From Acridotheres tristis (Eukaryota > Chordata > Aves > Passeriformes > Sturnidae), in assembly GCA_037013685.1 (NCBI GenBank), contig CM072891.1, positions 19,878,501-19,942,500 of the forward strand: DNA of 64,000 bases, in the 5' to 3' direction. Each line of letters begins with the position of its first letter. Positions within the stretch are counted from its first letter, which is position 1. Below the pieces are notes generated by a model. That model had not been told where the DNA came from and did no database searches. It was given only the letters and a program-made list of their open reading frames with translations. The position numbers were made by a program, and so were the translations under genes. Shown one piece after another: positions 35,111 to 48,400 of the stretch.

Positions 35111-37767
35111 ATGGTGGCAACTCTTGAGAATTTTGTTCATGTAGGAGTCTGCAGCAAAGCTATTTTCCAAGACCTTGAAGCTCTACTTGAATGTGAGTTG
35201 GAGGAGAGAAGAAGCATCAGTCTGAGTGACAAGAAGAAAAGGAGCTTGACATATGCAGGAAAGGGGCTTTCTGTGTGCCTGCCCCATTTAGATCCATGTT
35301 ATTTTGCTGCATTTTTCATTGGGAGTAATTGCCTCTAAAAGGGGAAGGAGTGGTGCTTGGGTGAGCAATGGAGCAGCCTGCAGAGACTTCCTGGGGAGTG
35401 TGATCAGCCAGGAGAAGCACAGAACTTATCTCCCCAGGTAATAGACCTGAGAAACATCACAGACTTAAACCAAAATCACTGGTGATGTCAGCTATTAAAA
35501 AAAAAATAATTTTCCTCTGTATCCTGCTAATCCAGCTTTGATAAGGTCAGTATAGCTGTCTGTACTGGAAGCCAGCACACTAATGAGCTGATGGCTCTAT
35601 CTGGAACCATCTACCTTTTTATGGAAAAACCTTTTTATGGGGGTGACCTTCCAAGTAATAACACTTTTATGGTGTAGAGACAATGAAGAGTTTCTGCTAT
35701 CCTAACACTTCAGGAAAGTGTAGGTGAAGAAAGAGAGAATTCCAATACAACTTCTTGCTCTTATCTTTCTGCTGATTAGTACCCTTGTTCTCGCCATCCT
35801 CTGCTTCAGTTCTGAGAGGTAGGAATTCAAAGAGCCCTTGTTCTTCAAAGCACTGAGAAGCGTGGCCCCATTTTCCTCCCTTCAGCTCTCCTCTACTGTG
35901 CTGGGTTTTCAGGTGAGGCTGGAGCAGTAGCAGTGTGGTGCAATAGAGGTGTTCTGGCTTGAGGCGAAAATAACACTGCTTTGCACGTGTGAAAACTGGT
36001 TGCACCAATTTTTCAACACAGTTCTGCAGCTGGCTGGTGGAAATGATGGCTGAAAACTTCTCCAGTTACCATTCCTGTGCCCTGCCAGTTTGGAGAGGGC
36101 AGAGAAGGCCCCAAAGGTTGTTTGTGTGAGATTCCTTCTCTAAGGGGAGTTAATTTGCAGAGTATATTTTCTCCACTTAAAGCCCTCAGGGACCTAGATG
36201 TAGTTTCAATAAACAGCTGCTGTAATTCAGGTTGTGGTGACAGCAGAGAAGCGAGCAGGTTATGGAAGACCAGAGCTCTCTAGTGGTGGTCAGGAACCAG
36301 GGAGAGAATGGGCTCAGAGCAAATGAGTGCAGCTCTTTATGAGGTACTTATATCTGCCAGGGGAAATGCTTCCACAGCTAAATTAACTTGACCATGTGCT
36401 GTTTCTCCTCCCAAAGTAACATGGTATACACATGGTGGTGGGACTGGCAATGGGGTTACCAGAATATTGAAACCTTCCCCTACTTCCCCAAAAAGGAAAA
36501 AGGGATGCTGCAGCCCAGATATGCTGGATGTGCAATTTGGGCTATGCTAGGAGGGGATGAGGGCATGGAGGCTCATCTCTTCCCTCTATAGGGACTGTGG
36601 CTGATTTGTGAGTGAAGGAGAGCAGGCTGGTGCCACTCTGCAGCAGTTACTGGTCTGGCTGCTTCCTACCTTTCCTCTGTTCATTTTTGCAGCACTGACA
36701 TCTCACAGGCTTTTGCTATGAGATCTTAGCTGTGTCTTCTCCTGAGACTGCTGCATTTTGAGCGAGGACAAACTGTCACACTGAGTTGAGTCTTGCAGGA
36801 TTAGTGTTGCCCTCAAAGCCTGGAGGAGAAGAGTGATGCTTTCCTGGTCCCTGTATCTGCTGGCAGCCTGTATCCCCTGTGCTGCCATGCTTCCCCAATT
36901 TACCATCCCCTTGGCAGGTTGGCAGTGCCCAAACAGAGGGACTGAGAACTCCTGTGTGGGCTCTCAGTGCTCTGAACTGGGAGCATACATTGAGGTGTTG
37001 CTTTACTACAATTACTTCTTTACCCATCTTGTCTAGGTTATACAGAAGGGGAACATCATTTTGGCAGCATTGGCTCTGAAATAAATCTGCAGGGGCTCCA
37101 GTGATACTGAAATGTGCTGCTTGTCTTTCTGTGGCAGGCTTCAGGGCTGCTTTTTTCCCAGCAAGCTTTAATAGATAAATTCTACATCATCATGGATGTA
37201 TGCAAGATGGGATTGGAAAGTGTGGTCCATGACTATTGCAATGCCATAAAACAGCATTATCTAAACTTGTGGGAAACTTCAATTATGGAAAACTCAAGCC
37301 TGTTTTAAGTGTTATGTCTTTAGCACTTGTTCTGCCTTGAGACAGGGGAGTGGACTTCATCTGGTTCTCTTTCCAAGTATGAAATAATTACAGGCTCATT
37401 TTTACATCTATCCTAAATATATGTGTTCATGCTAATTAACAGATCTTTGCCCAACCCTTGCAGCTCTACACCGGGCCTCTGGTGTGGTAATGGACACAAG
37501 AGTCTAGAGTTTCCAAATGACTTTGTTCCTTGAAATGTGTCTGCAGCTTCTGCTCTTTGAAGAAAAGGTCAGCCTTGGGGACACCTGAGCCTGAATGTCA
37601 GAGCTCTGCCTCCTGCCACCACCACCTTTGGGAAGGAAAATAAACAAGCTCAAAGAGCAGGGTGGCTATAAATACTGAGGTGGCAGCTGATATGCTGCTG
37701 AACAAGGTTCTGAGGTTGGTCTGTTGGTAACTCCTTGCCAGCTCAAGAAACTTTCCCTGATGCTGCA

Positions 37768-37829
37768 TTTTATATATATATATATATATACACAAATATA
37801 TATATATCTAGCTATATATCTGTATATGA
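37768..37829. repeat. TA-rich microsatellite
   Basis: An uninterrupted TA run of about ten units, then a CACAAA interruption and further TATATA/CTAGCTATATA sequence. It is self-complementary and likely length-polymorphic. Confidence 0.9.
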
Positions 37830-40800
37830 GCAGGTTAAGAGAAAAAATGTATTTCACATTGACAGAAGTGCAGTTGGAGCTAGGATTTACTTTAGAAATG
37901 GAACCATTCTGAGGATCCTGGTGTTCAGACAGGTGATTTCCCTGGAATTTTTGTGTTGAATCCCCTGAGGCTTTTGGTTGCAGTGGAATGCTGTGATTTA
38001 GATCATAAATTTTCAGAAAGATGCTTGATCTCTTCCTGATAACTCTTAGAAATATCAGCTTAGCAATGCTAAACACAGGCATTAAATAAATTAAAAAATT
38101 GTCATGGACTTGGGACTTCTGAGAATGATGGGAAGAATGGAGAAACCACTGGGATTTATACAAGTAAGGCATGAAAGCAGCAAATTGCAAGTGTCATTAT
38201 TCAGTGAGGTGCTTGGTTGGGTAGGTGGGTCTTCCCCAAGGTTGTGGAGTGGCTGTGAGTGGTTGCTGTGAGCACCTTCACTGGTTTCCTGCCTTGCACA
38301 CCTCCTCTGGGGACACAAAGCAGCAGCTGCAGGCATTGGCCCTGATTCCCATCCTGCTGCTCAGTCATCATCCTCACTGTCAGCCTGTCTCATCCATTTA
38401 GGTGTAAATAGTGTTAGGATGAGACTCAGCCCATATCTTGAATGGCCATACCTGATTCATTATCTTTGGAGAGATACCTCACCTAGATCTAGGGTGTCCA
38501 AGCAGGATCTCCTGAATCCCACAGGGATTGTGCCTTAATTGTCTAAAGCAGATGCAGCAAGGACATGTCCCAGAGCAAACAAATGAGAGATGGAGGAAGA
38601 GTCTACCACAAAAATCAGAAATCAATATTAACTGAGAAAAAAAAAAAAAACGAAAAGAAATGCATTACTTACTGATGTGTAATTTGTTTCCATCTGAAAT
38701 CATTTGCATGTTGGGAGCATCGTGTTACTCAGTTCAGTTTACAAAATTAACAGGTGATTGTTCCTCTGAGATCATGTCAGGTGCTGGTTGCTTGGGACCT
38801 TCTAGAGCCCTGCAGGTAAGTTCAAAACATCAGAAAGAAAAGTGTTTATGGTAGCCACTAAGCACAAGAGGTTTCTCAAAAATAAATAAAGGGACTTTTT
38901 AAAAGCATGAAAAGTTCCACCACCTAAAATTAGTGTGAAGAGGGGCTATCGAGTAACACCATTGCATGCTCCCAACTTTGGCTCTGCAAAGTTCAGCATC
39001 CGAAGTACTGGAGAGGTGAAGGGCAGAGGATGGTGATGTTGCCAGGACAGCTATTCGAGCAAAGTAGCTCCAGGCAATGAAACCAGTTGGAGGCTTTTCA
39101 AGTTGGCCGGTAAGATTTACTGTTTTGCAAAAGTCAGGGTTGCAAAATGCAAATTCAGAGCTGTGCTTTGATTTGTTACCTTCCCAAGAGAGGAAGAGAG
39201 TGAACTCTGGCTCTGTCTTTACTTGTTCCTGGCAAGGGGCACGCTATGTGCAGAGGATGCAAGTGGAGAAAATGCTGCACTGGAAGCAGGGAGGGTTTGG
39301 AGTTGATTAGTTGGGTGAGCTTTGGTTGAGGGGTTTATCAATACCTCAGCTAGGACTGCTGAAGTGAGCTTGTAAGGATGGCACCGATGCTGGCTTTTGT
39401 CCTGGGCAGCCTGTGAGCTGCCCAGACACCATGCAGGTGCTTACTGCCTCTTGGCCTTGAGACATTTCGTCCCCTTTTCCAGCTGACTTCCCAGGTTCTG
39501 CTTTTTCGCAGCCTTTCAGGAGCCTTTGTGTGAATGCCATGGCAGCTGGGGGGTTAAACACGCTCCCAGGAAGATGAGGGCACATGAGAGCAGTTTCCTG
39601 GAGGTGTACAAAGCAGCTTTAACCCAGGTTAAGCTTGGCCTGTTTCATAGGGCTTTGGAGATGCTGGTGGGCTATGCCACAAAGCCACCCCTGAAGGCAA
39701 ATTCCTTCTGCTTCTCCCTGCCAAACCTTGTTGCTCATTGATTCCTCTCTAATCTGAGTTACTCTGTCATAGATCAAGGTAGCCAGAGCTCTTCCTTCAT
39801 CCATCAAGGGTCTTCCCATTTGATGAGGCTGGCTCTTGTGGGCAGGGAGTTGTGTGCTGGTGCTTTGGGGTGGGTGTCAGGGGTGAGATGTCCATTTGGT
39901 TTCTTCCCCTCTGCCTCCCTGATGGCTGGTGAGATCCTGCCTGGCTCTCCAGGACATGCTGCTCCTTATTGCAGTGCAGACCTCTGGAAGGATTTGGTGT
40001 AGGTGCTTGGTCCTTCATGCAAAACCCTAATGCAATTAATTCCTCTTTGCCTGACGGCTTCAGTGTCTCAAAAATGCCTCTGTCTTTTAGGAGTGCTAGT
40101 GACTTTGTGTGTCCCCAGCACTGAAGATGTTGCTGGGAAAAAAAACCCCAGGCAATAACAACCCAACTGGAAACTTGAGAGTCCCCATATTCTGAATAAG
40201 GATATTTTAACAGATTTCAGAAATGCCCAAGGACACCTTGTACCCTGCTCTGCCACTGTCATCACCAAAACCACACCAGCCTAATGCAGGTATTTGCAGC
40301 ATGCACTGTATGAATGATGCAAAGGGCTGGCTCGTGTTTGCACACACTGAAGGAGGGAGTGTTCAGATCCCTTTCTATTTCTTACCAAAGATGTAGAGTT
40401 TCTGTTCTTACGGGCCAAGAGGGGATAAGACAGGCAGGTATTTCTACCAGCCAAGTTTCACCAAAGGGATGACACACTAGAGACCTCCATGGAAATGATG
40501 GCTGACTCCCTCCCCCCAGAAGCAAGGAGGAGAACAGCACTATCAGGAAGCTAAATGGAGGTGTACCTAGGTAATGTGGTCATCAATTAGAGAATTGGCT
40601 TTTTTGCTGCCTTTTATTCTCATTTTTATGCCTCTGAACTTTTGCAATTTTATGAAGCCACACCACGAGATGGTGTTGGCACCCTGAGGTTCCCCAGCCA
40701 CCCTCCAAGATTCAGGTAGGTGATCCCACAGCTTGGCAACTGTTTGCTCTCCTTGTCATCTGAATGGCTGCTGCAAGAGGTGCATTACTGTGCATGGCAA

Positions 40801-43545
40801 ACACTGCACCAGGTCACTTCTGGGGAAACAAGAGGCAACCAAGGACAGAGAGCCTCAGCCCAAGTGCCAAGTGGATGGTGTTAGAGGAGCCAGGGAGAAA
40901 AGATGGTCTTTCCTCAGCCCCTTGGGGCTATTTCATATTCCCCAGGATCCCTTTATCAGCAGTAAAATTACAGTGGTCTGCTCATACTCAGAGGAGCTGG
41001 TTGTAAAGCTGAAGGCTATTTTGATCTCTTCTTGACTGGCTGCATAAAACAGGTCATTAGATTTTGCCCAGGAAGAGAAAATAATTATATATATGTATTT
41101 ATATTCTGTCCTTTCTCTGAATGTACTTACTTAGCCACTATCTGATCTGCCTTTTTATTGACAGCTACTTCAATTAACTTGGAAAGAGTGCTCAATGAGC
41201 ATAGGGCATCTACTCTAACCTTGAACTGCTGAATAAACCTCCCTGCAGAATCCCTTTCTCTGGGGTGGGATAAAGAGAAGAAAGGGTGTAGGGGAACTGT
41301 ATAAAATTTATTTTGCCTTCTTAAATGGCTTTTATGATTCCCATTTCCCCTCTGCTCTGAATCATGGTAAAAGGTTTATAACTGAATGTCGCAAAACAGA
41401 AAAACACATTCCCACACCCTCCCAGTCAGCTTAATACATTTTTCTGGATACCTTCAATTATTTCAAGGCTGATATTTGTAGAAGCAGACAAACATGCCAA
41501 ACCCAAAATATCCATATCATGCAAAAGTGTAAAAAGTGTTTTGAAAGCATTCAAACATGACTTTGGAGAGAAGGGGGTATAAAGAATCAGAATGTAAACT
41601 CAAGTAAAACACATTTTCTTCATAGCTAAGTTGACTTTGGATAACTTAACCATTTTTGAATGGCAGAAGGTGTCAATGAAAGTTCCTCTGTAGCTCTACC
41701 ATGAAGGGGTAAGTGCAGAGTCTGGGGCAAGTCTGGGTAAAGAAGGACCTCAGGAGCTCCTCTGGCTCAACTTGAGGGCCAAAGCCAAGTCTGCTTTGGA
41801 AGTATATCTATTTGTTCAGTGTTAGAGAGTAGTGAGTAAATAGGGGTAGGTATTACTTTATCTCAGAAACTGGATCTCTCCTGGCTGTAAAAGAGTACCA
41901 GTTTTATGGGAAGGATGTAGCTGATTTTATTTACAGACTGTAGTCTTTAATGAACATGTAGGATTTCAGACTTCTAGGGCTCTAGAGGTTTTCAGATGAA
42001 CTTTTCCAGTGTTATTTCAGCTCACTGACTGGGTATTAACCAGCCATGAAGGCAATGATCCATGAAAATGCTGACTGTGTGCAGTGAGCACAGGGAAAGG
42101 ATATTTTTTTTTAAAAACCCTAAAACCATACCCAAACAAAACACACAAGCCTTTAAACCTTTGACCAAGGTGCCCATCTTTATGCAGTTTGTAAAATTAT
42201 CTGGGCTAATGTGTGTACACTGTCTGTAAAAGCATCTCCCCTGAGTGCATGGCTGCTGCAATAGGTCAACCAAAAGCCAGAAAAGATGAGAAGAAGTGAT
42301 TACAGCTTCCTGTGAGTGGCCTGGCAACACAATAACTTCATGTGGCCCATCTCAAATAGCCAGTCTGGGTGTTCCTACCTGCCAAGAACAAATGTGACAG
42401 TGGGCCAGCCTACCTATGGAAACTTGTCTAGATCTCTGCCCCAGCCTCTAGTTCCTGTTCAAGGAGGGACACTGGCTTGCTATATCCTCTCCCAGGTGGA
42501 GATGCTGTCACAGTAAAAGCATGCCAGGCTCTGGCTTGAGGTCAACTGGCAGAGGGACTTTTTGTTGTTTGAGACCCTGGTTCATGCCTGTGACCTCACA
42601 TGTGCTCTTTGGTGCTGTCTCCTATGGTCACCTTGCTGCTGGTGCTGGGAAAGCAGATGTCAAGACAGCAAAAATTATATATCCTAGAGCAGGAGCATCT
42701 AAAGTAACAAGAGACAAAGCTAATGAGGAAAATGTGGTAGGTTGTGAATGAAACTGCTGCGTGATGAAATCAAGAGGTGAAATAAGGACTGGACAGAGAA
42801 TGTGTGAAAAGTAGAATATGTGGCTTAAGTATGAAAAAAATGTTGGAGAAGCTAAACTGGATAGAGAGACCCACAAAGGGAAGAAAGGACAAACATAAAT
42901 TTGGCTGTGGGCAATAAGCCTTGGTTTACAACCAGGTGACAGCAGAGAAAATGTAAGATGCGTGCATCAGACAAGCCCTCTTTACTGAGGGATGGAGAAG
43001 GAACCTTCAGTCCCATGGGAGGAGAGATCCAGATCATGCTGGGACTGGAAATAATATTCATGACATGGACATGAGTGTTCTGACAGAGGCAGTCCATAGG
43101 ATGCACAGATGTCCTTTGGGACAGTACTTAGAAGAAAGGCCATGCTCCCAGGGTATGATGATGGGGAAGACAGAGCATAAACATGATGTGATCTAAAGAT
43201 GGATGTTGTCTGAAGCAGTTGCTTGACATGTGCAGGAACTGAGTGGATACTGCAGGCAGCAATGTTTGCTTCTCATCTATTTGAAAATGGAGCTGCAGCA
43301 GAGAGGTCTGATTACCTGTCCTTCCCATTGCTTGTACCAACCTCGCGTTTGTCAAGATGCTTAGAGTGCATCTGAGTGATGTACGCACTCCCCTGCCAGT
43401 GCACACAAGCAGCACCACTCTGGTGGAGGCTGTGCACCCCTGTAAGATGCTCACCCTTCTCCTGCCAAGTGGCTGGCAGCAGATGGGCCCATGGGAGTTC
43501 AGGGGCACATCTGCTGGGAAGCACCCTGCTGTAAGCCCAGGCTCC

Positions 43546-43549
<4 letters not shown>

Positions 43550-43577
<28 letters not shown>
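43550..43577. repeat. (CA)14 microsatellite
   Basis: Fourteen uninterrupted CA units in intergenic DNA upstream of TNNT3. It is likely polymorphic. Confidence 0.95.
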
Positions 43578-43582
<5 letters not shown>

Positions 43583-43651
43583 ATGCTTTCTTTTGAGCTG
43601 ATGGGTCTGGCGTGGCAGGGCTGAGTTGTGGCACCCATTGGCAGCAGGGAC

Positions 43652-43691
43652 AGTCTATAGCTGGGCACAGTCTATAGGCTATAGTCTATAG
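43652..43691. repeat. Three copies of AGTCTATAG
   Basis: The nonamer AGTCTATAG occurs at 43652, 43669 and 43683 with short spacers. It is probably a local slippage product. Confidence 0.85.
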
Positions 43692-45362
43692 GAGGACACA
43701 GGGGCTGGTGAAATGCCAAAATGGGCCCACCACAGACATAAAAAGAGAAACAGCTGGGTGCCTCTCCTCCCATGCATCCCCACTCTGCTGCTAGTTTGGG
43801 CAAATATGGTATTTCTTGGAGGTGTGCCCAGCTGGTGGAGAGCTTGAGGGAAATGAGCCAGGGGAAGATAGCAAAGCTGCTTGGTGGCTCCAAAAGCACA
43901 GTGTGAAAGGCACTCTGCTGTGTTAGTGCTGTGGGCAGAGCTGCAGGGGGAGTGGAGGTGATGATACCAGGTCTGGCCATGTGTTGCCATGCAGCTGCTG
44001 CTCTCCTCAGCAGAACAGGGTGCCCACCCATCTCCCCACCCCACCCGGCAACCTCCCACATGGAGCCGGGGCGCTGAGCATGGATGCATTGTCCCCCTCC
44101 CTCCTGACAAATAACAAAAGCTGGAGGTGGGTTGCAGGAAGGAGGAGAGGGGATAAGCTGCAGGACAGCTGGAAAAGGCAAGCTGGACAGGAGGCATTAG
44201 CTCGTGCATGTTACCTGGTGACTGGGAGGCTGCAGCAGTGTACTCCCACTCCGCGGCTTTAAAAGCTTGTCTCTACATCCTCAGATGGGCACCCTTTCTT
44301 GCAAGCAGCAGGGAAAGAGTGGGCAGGAATCAATCTGTGACCTGAGCCAAAAATATCGCCTGCCCCACAGCTCCTGAGCTTCTGCGCTCCTACAGGCGGG
44401 GAGGAAGGGGGTGCCGGGGCCGCCAGGCACACAGGAGGGCACACGCTGCTGTGTTGCTGGGGAGCCCTGCCAAGGGGAGAGGGGTGGGAGGGAGGGGACG
44501 GGAAGCTGAAGCCTGGCATGTTTAGTGAAATGGAAACCGTGAACCAGAGGGTTGCGTGAGGCACTGCAATCCTCTGCTGGAATAGTCATGCAACTGTGCA
44601 GAGTGCTCTGGCAGCGGAACCACTGCAGGCACCCCGGCTCCAGCCACCTGGGGTTGCCCTCCCGAAGAAGTCCTTACTTAAACAATGCTTCCATGTCATG
44701 CTGAGAAAGGCTTACGAGCTCTTTCGCTGTGTTCCTGTCCTCTTGCTTTTTGTTCCAGGTCCTCTCGAGCCCTGGTGTGTGGCAGAGCCCCAGCAGTCTC
44801 AGTGAGACACAGCACTCACACACAGATGCACTTAGGGCAGCACGGGTGCCGAGTGCCTCTGCCTTCTTATGTGCCCGTGACTGCTGGTTTCCAAGAGCCT
44901 TGGATGTGGAAGATCCACAGCCTTTCCAAAGCTCTTGCCCTGCAGCACAGCCAAAACCCTTTGCATGTGGAGGGGCAGCTGGGAAGAGCCCCTGCCCGGA
45001 GGGGAGAGTGGAGGTTGCTGTTGTTTGTGTGAGATCCAGGGTGCCACAGCCAGGTTTTTAGCAGTGATCATGTACCATGGAGCTATGGGGGCCCCCTAAT
45101 TCGTTTCTGAGGTGCCTTTGCCTCAGATACCCCTCTTTGAACCCTGCCTGGTTGTAAATATAGAAACATAAGCCCTGGAGGTTTTTTTTCCCCAAACATG
45201 TCCCTCCCATCCTAGCATCATCTGTGCAATTCCTCCAGCTGCTCCTATACATGGCATGACCTTTTTTTTCCCCTTCCCTTGCTTCCCCCTCCATCTCATC
45301 CCCTCCCCGCCCATCCCTGCTCCTTTCCCTTCCATTCCCTGCCCAGCACAGGGAGCCTGGGG

Positions 45363-45400
45363 CCAATCGGCTCTTCCAGACGATCAAATGTCACTATAAG
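45363..45400 (+). promoter_or_regulatory. TNNT3: TNNT3 core promoter (CCAAT and TATA-like box)
   Basis: CCAAT lies at 45363-45367 and CTATAAG at 45394-45400, about 30 bp apart, which puts initiation near 45425. A CAGCTG E-box, a possible MyoD-family site, lies at 45236-45241. The 65-nt exon ending at GTAAGT (45490) follows directly, as expected for the short non-coding first exon of troponin T genes. No canonical MEF2 or M-CAT site was seen close by. Confidence 0.6.
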
Positions 45401-45424
45401 TTGAGAGCTGCATCACCTTGGGAC

Positions 45425-45489
45425 GCTCGCAGATCCCAGCCTGCCCGTCCCCTCCAAGGGAGCTTGGTGCTTCTCTCCACTCCTCCCAG
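45425..45489 (+). other. TNNT3: TNNT3 exon 1 (non-coding 5'UTR)
   Basis: It starts about 30 bp after the TATA-like box and ends at TCCTCCCAG|GTAAGT. There is no ATG in it. The start is inferred from box spacing, the donor is clear. Confidence 0.6.
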
Positions 45490-48400
45490 GTAAGTGGGGT
45501 CCCTGGCAAGGGATGCTGCTGGGGGGCAACACTAGGGAAGGGATGAGCTTTGGTTTGAATGGACGAGCACCAGGGGAGGGTTGGAGTCCACAGGATCTGG
45601 GATCTGACACAGGATCCTAAGGAAAAGGCACTTCTAGTTCTGAGCTTTAGTTGGGCATCTCACAAGTCTTGTGTCAACCGCAAGGGTTTGGGTGCTTTGA
45701 ACTCTCAAGGATTAGTAGTGGGAGAATAGATCCTTCCAAACCAAGATTTGGGGTGGGAAATTGTGATCTCTTGGGGTACTCAGGGAATTTCCCTCCAGCA
45801 GCAGGAGGAAAGTGCTGACCTTCCCTCCCCTGTCACCTGGAGAAAGGGAAGGCTGAGGCAGGAGGTATGAAGGGCAGACCATCAGGGAGCTTCTGGTGGA
45901 TGAAGAGAGCTGTAGGTCTAGAGGGAGATCTGGGGGGAAAAAAAAGTGGCCAGAGAATACTGTCCCTTTCCACAGGAAAAAATAAAATGGTGAGTTTTGC
46001 ATGGTCAGGCTAGCAAAGTGAAGGAGTTTGAAGTCATGAATATGGGGAGCATCCCATCACCACTCTGAATTTAACCCCTTCCTCCTGCCCCTCTGCACAT
46101 ACAGGGAATTTCTCTCACAATTTTCTCATTTTCTGTGGGAGTGAGAAGTTTTCCATGACCATATTTATATTTCCCAGATCAACTTCTTGCTGTCGGGTGG
46201 TGGATATCCTACAAAGGCAGGAGGGACACCAGCACAGTGACTCTGGTGCCAGCAGTTTGGGTGGGAGCTGTGTTGCTGATGTGGGAGAGCTCCAGTGAGG
46301 CTGTAGGGGATTGCCAGGGCAGGCAGACATCCCCCAGTGGGTCAAGACTCAGGGAGGTGCTGGAGTCCCCAAGAGATGTTCAAGAGGCACCTGGTTGAGT
46401 GGTTTAGGGGTTACAGTGCTAGTGCTGGGTGGATAGCTCGACTGGATGATATTGTTGGTCTGTTCCTACCTTGATGATTCTAAGACCAAGGAAAGGCAGG
46501 AGATGTAAGCTGAGCACAGTCATTCTTGTTCTGTGTCTCAGCTTTGTTGTCCCTAGAAAACCCCTTGCAGATATCAGACAGCTCATGCCACCCTGCAGAC
46601 AAGGATAAAGGGTACATTTTGGGACAGGGAATTGGGATTTTGCTGTGACCCTGCAGCAGTGCTAGAGTCCTGCTACTCTGTTTCAGCATTAGCGAGAAGT
46701 ATATGTATATGTTTATATAATTACTAGATATATTATATATAATATCCATCTCTTTTAGTATGATATGTATGTCAATTAAAATGTCCGTGCAGTGGGTTTG
46801 CAGTGGCTCCTGCAGGGAAAGAGTGGCTGTGTGGTGCCTGGTGGATGACAGCCCCAGTCCTGTCCCTGCCAGGTCCCATTGCCCATGCATGGCCACTTTT
46901 GTGCTGGCCCCTTTCCATATGGCCCTTGCTACCTTGCCTACCTTGTATGGCCTGGCTTGGGAGGGGATGATTGATGGGTGGGTTATTTCCAGGGATGGCC
47001 TGGAGGTGCAAGGCAGCCCATTCCCCCTCCCGGGTGCATTCTCAGCTGCTAAGAGGCTTCTTGGGATGTGCTGGCTCTGCTCTTTCAGCTGAGGCCAGGA
47101 GCATTTGGGGCCAAAAGGGACATGGTATTCCTGCCCACCTGGGGCTAAGGATTGGTGTATTTGTCCTTCCAGTGACCTGCTTGGCTTGAACAAAATACAG
47201 AATAACCTTTGCTTTCACCTCTAAGTGGTGGGAGCAGGAAGTTTCCTGTCTGGTGGAACTTTCCCATGTGTTTTGATTTCCTTCCAAAGGGTGGGCAATA
47301 TTAACTAATTGATTTTATTACATCCTTAAACCTCAGTCAAGACCAGAATCCATTTTTCTGCCACTATACAAACAAAGCCCAGTTATTGCCTGAAGGTGCT
47401 AACAGCCTTAATCCTGGGCTGCATTTGCTGTGTGTAAAGTAATTTCCACCAAAGGCTAATCCCGAGCCAGCTGGAGACTTTCCATCGCCTTCGGGCAAAC
47501 TTAATCCTAACTGCAAAAACTGCCGCTCTTAACAGATTGCTTTCTTTATTGCCTTTTGGATGTAAATATAGTCCAATTTTGCTGGCTGCTTTGACGACAG
47601 AGTTAGCTATGTGGATAGTGCTGGGCATCAAAGAGCTTTTCTTGTCTTGGGTGGCTGTAGTTATGACAGTCTGCATTTTGCCCCTGGCACCAAGGGATCA
47701 GATGGCTTTTGAATGCCATGAAGTGGACAGACACCTTGTTCTTGAAGCGAAACCTTTTTACCTTTCCAGCCAGGGCAGTGGCAGTCAGGTACTGCCTTAA
47801 ATGCCAGATTCTCCTGACAAAGGGACCAAACCTGGTTGAATGTTTGGCCCTTGCAAGGCTGAAATCTGTGATCTTTCCCGGAATTTTTTGTCTCCCCTGC
47901 CCTCGCCTGTGGGGTTCCTGCATATGGCTCATCTTTGTACAGAGTCTGCCAATGCACTTGTTATTAATTCATTTTATCTGGGGCCAAGGAATCCCCTCAG
48001 GGTTGGGGTCTTATGGTGTCAGGGATGCTGGCATTCTCGCTCTGCTTTTATGGCACACGGACAGATGCCATGCAAAATCCCACTCGCGTTTGCAGCGCTT
48101 GGATTAACAAATATGGAAGGGGGTAGGGGAGCAGCCAATGTGACAACCCTCAGCAAGATGTCCTTAGAGCTAAATTGGAGATGAGATGAGCTCATTCCAA
48201 TAACTGCTAATGGAAAGCCTGATTGCAAAGGCTCCCGTTGACTTCAATTGCCTTGGAAAGAACAGTGTGCCCTGCGCTACGTGCCTGCCCTGCACTGAAC
48301 AGACGCTCACTCTGTCTGCACACAGAGGCTTCTCGAGCTGATTCCTTCACCACTTAGCGCTATTACTCTGCTTCTTGCTAGAGTGAGAGAGGAGTTTAGC

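Larger units (their letters stand above)
35111..45420. other. Intergenic region between LSP1 and TNNT3
   Basis: I can support no gene in this 10.3-kb stretch. Frames are short and random-looking on both strands. It contains a TA microsatellite near 37768, an A-rich tract near 38637, a CA microsatellite near 43550 and a short triple repeat near 43652. Muscle enhancers for TNNT3 may lie here but none was identified by sequence alone. Confidence 0.6.

Noticed and set aside
37666..38190. 174-codon minus-strand frame
   Set aside because: It reads through the TA microsatellite as Tyr/Ile repeats; not a credible gene.
43672..44209. Two overlapping minus-strand frames of about 170 codons
   Set aside because: Overlapping frames in different registers with low-complexity, Cys- and Ser-rich composition and no family resemblance; expected by chance in intergenic DNA.
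46480..47193. 237-codon minus-strand frame in TNNT3 intron 1
   Set aside because: Its translation includes an AT-rich repeat read as Ile/Tyr runs and shows no domain. It is probably a chance frame.
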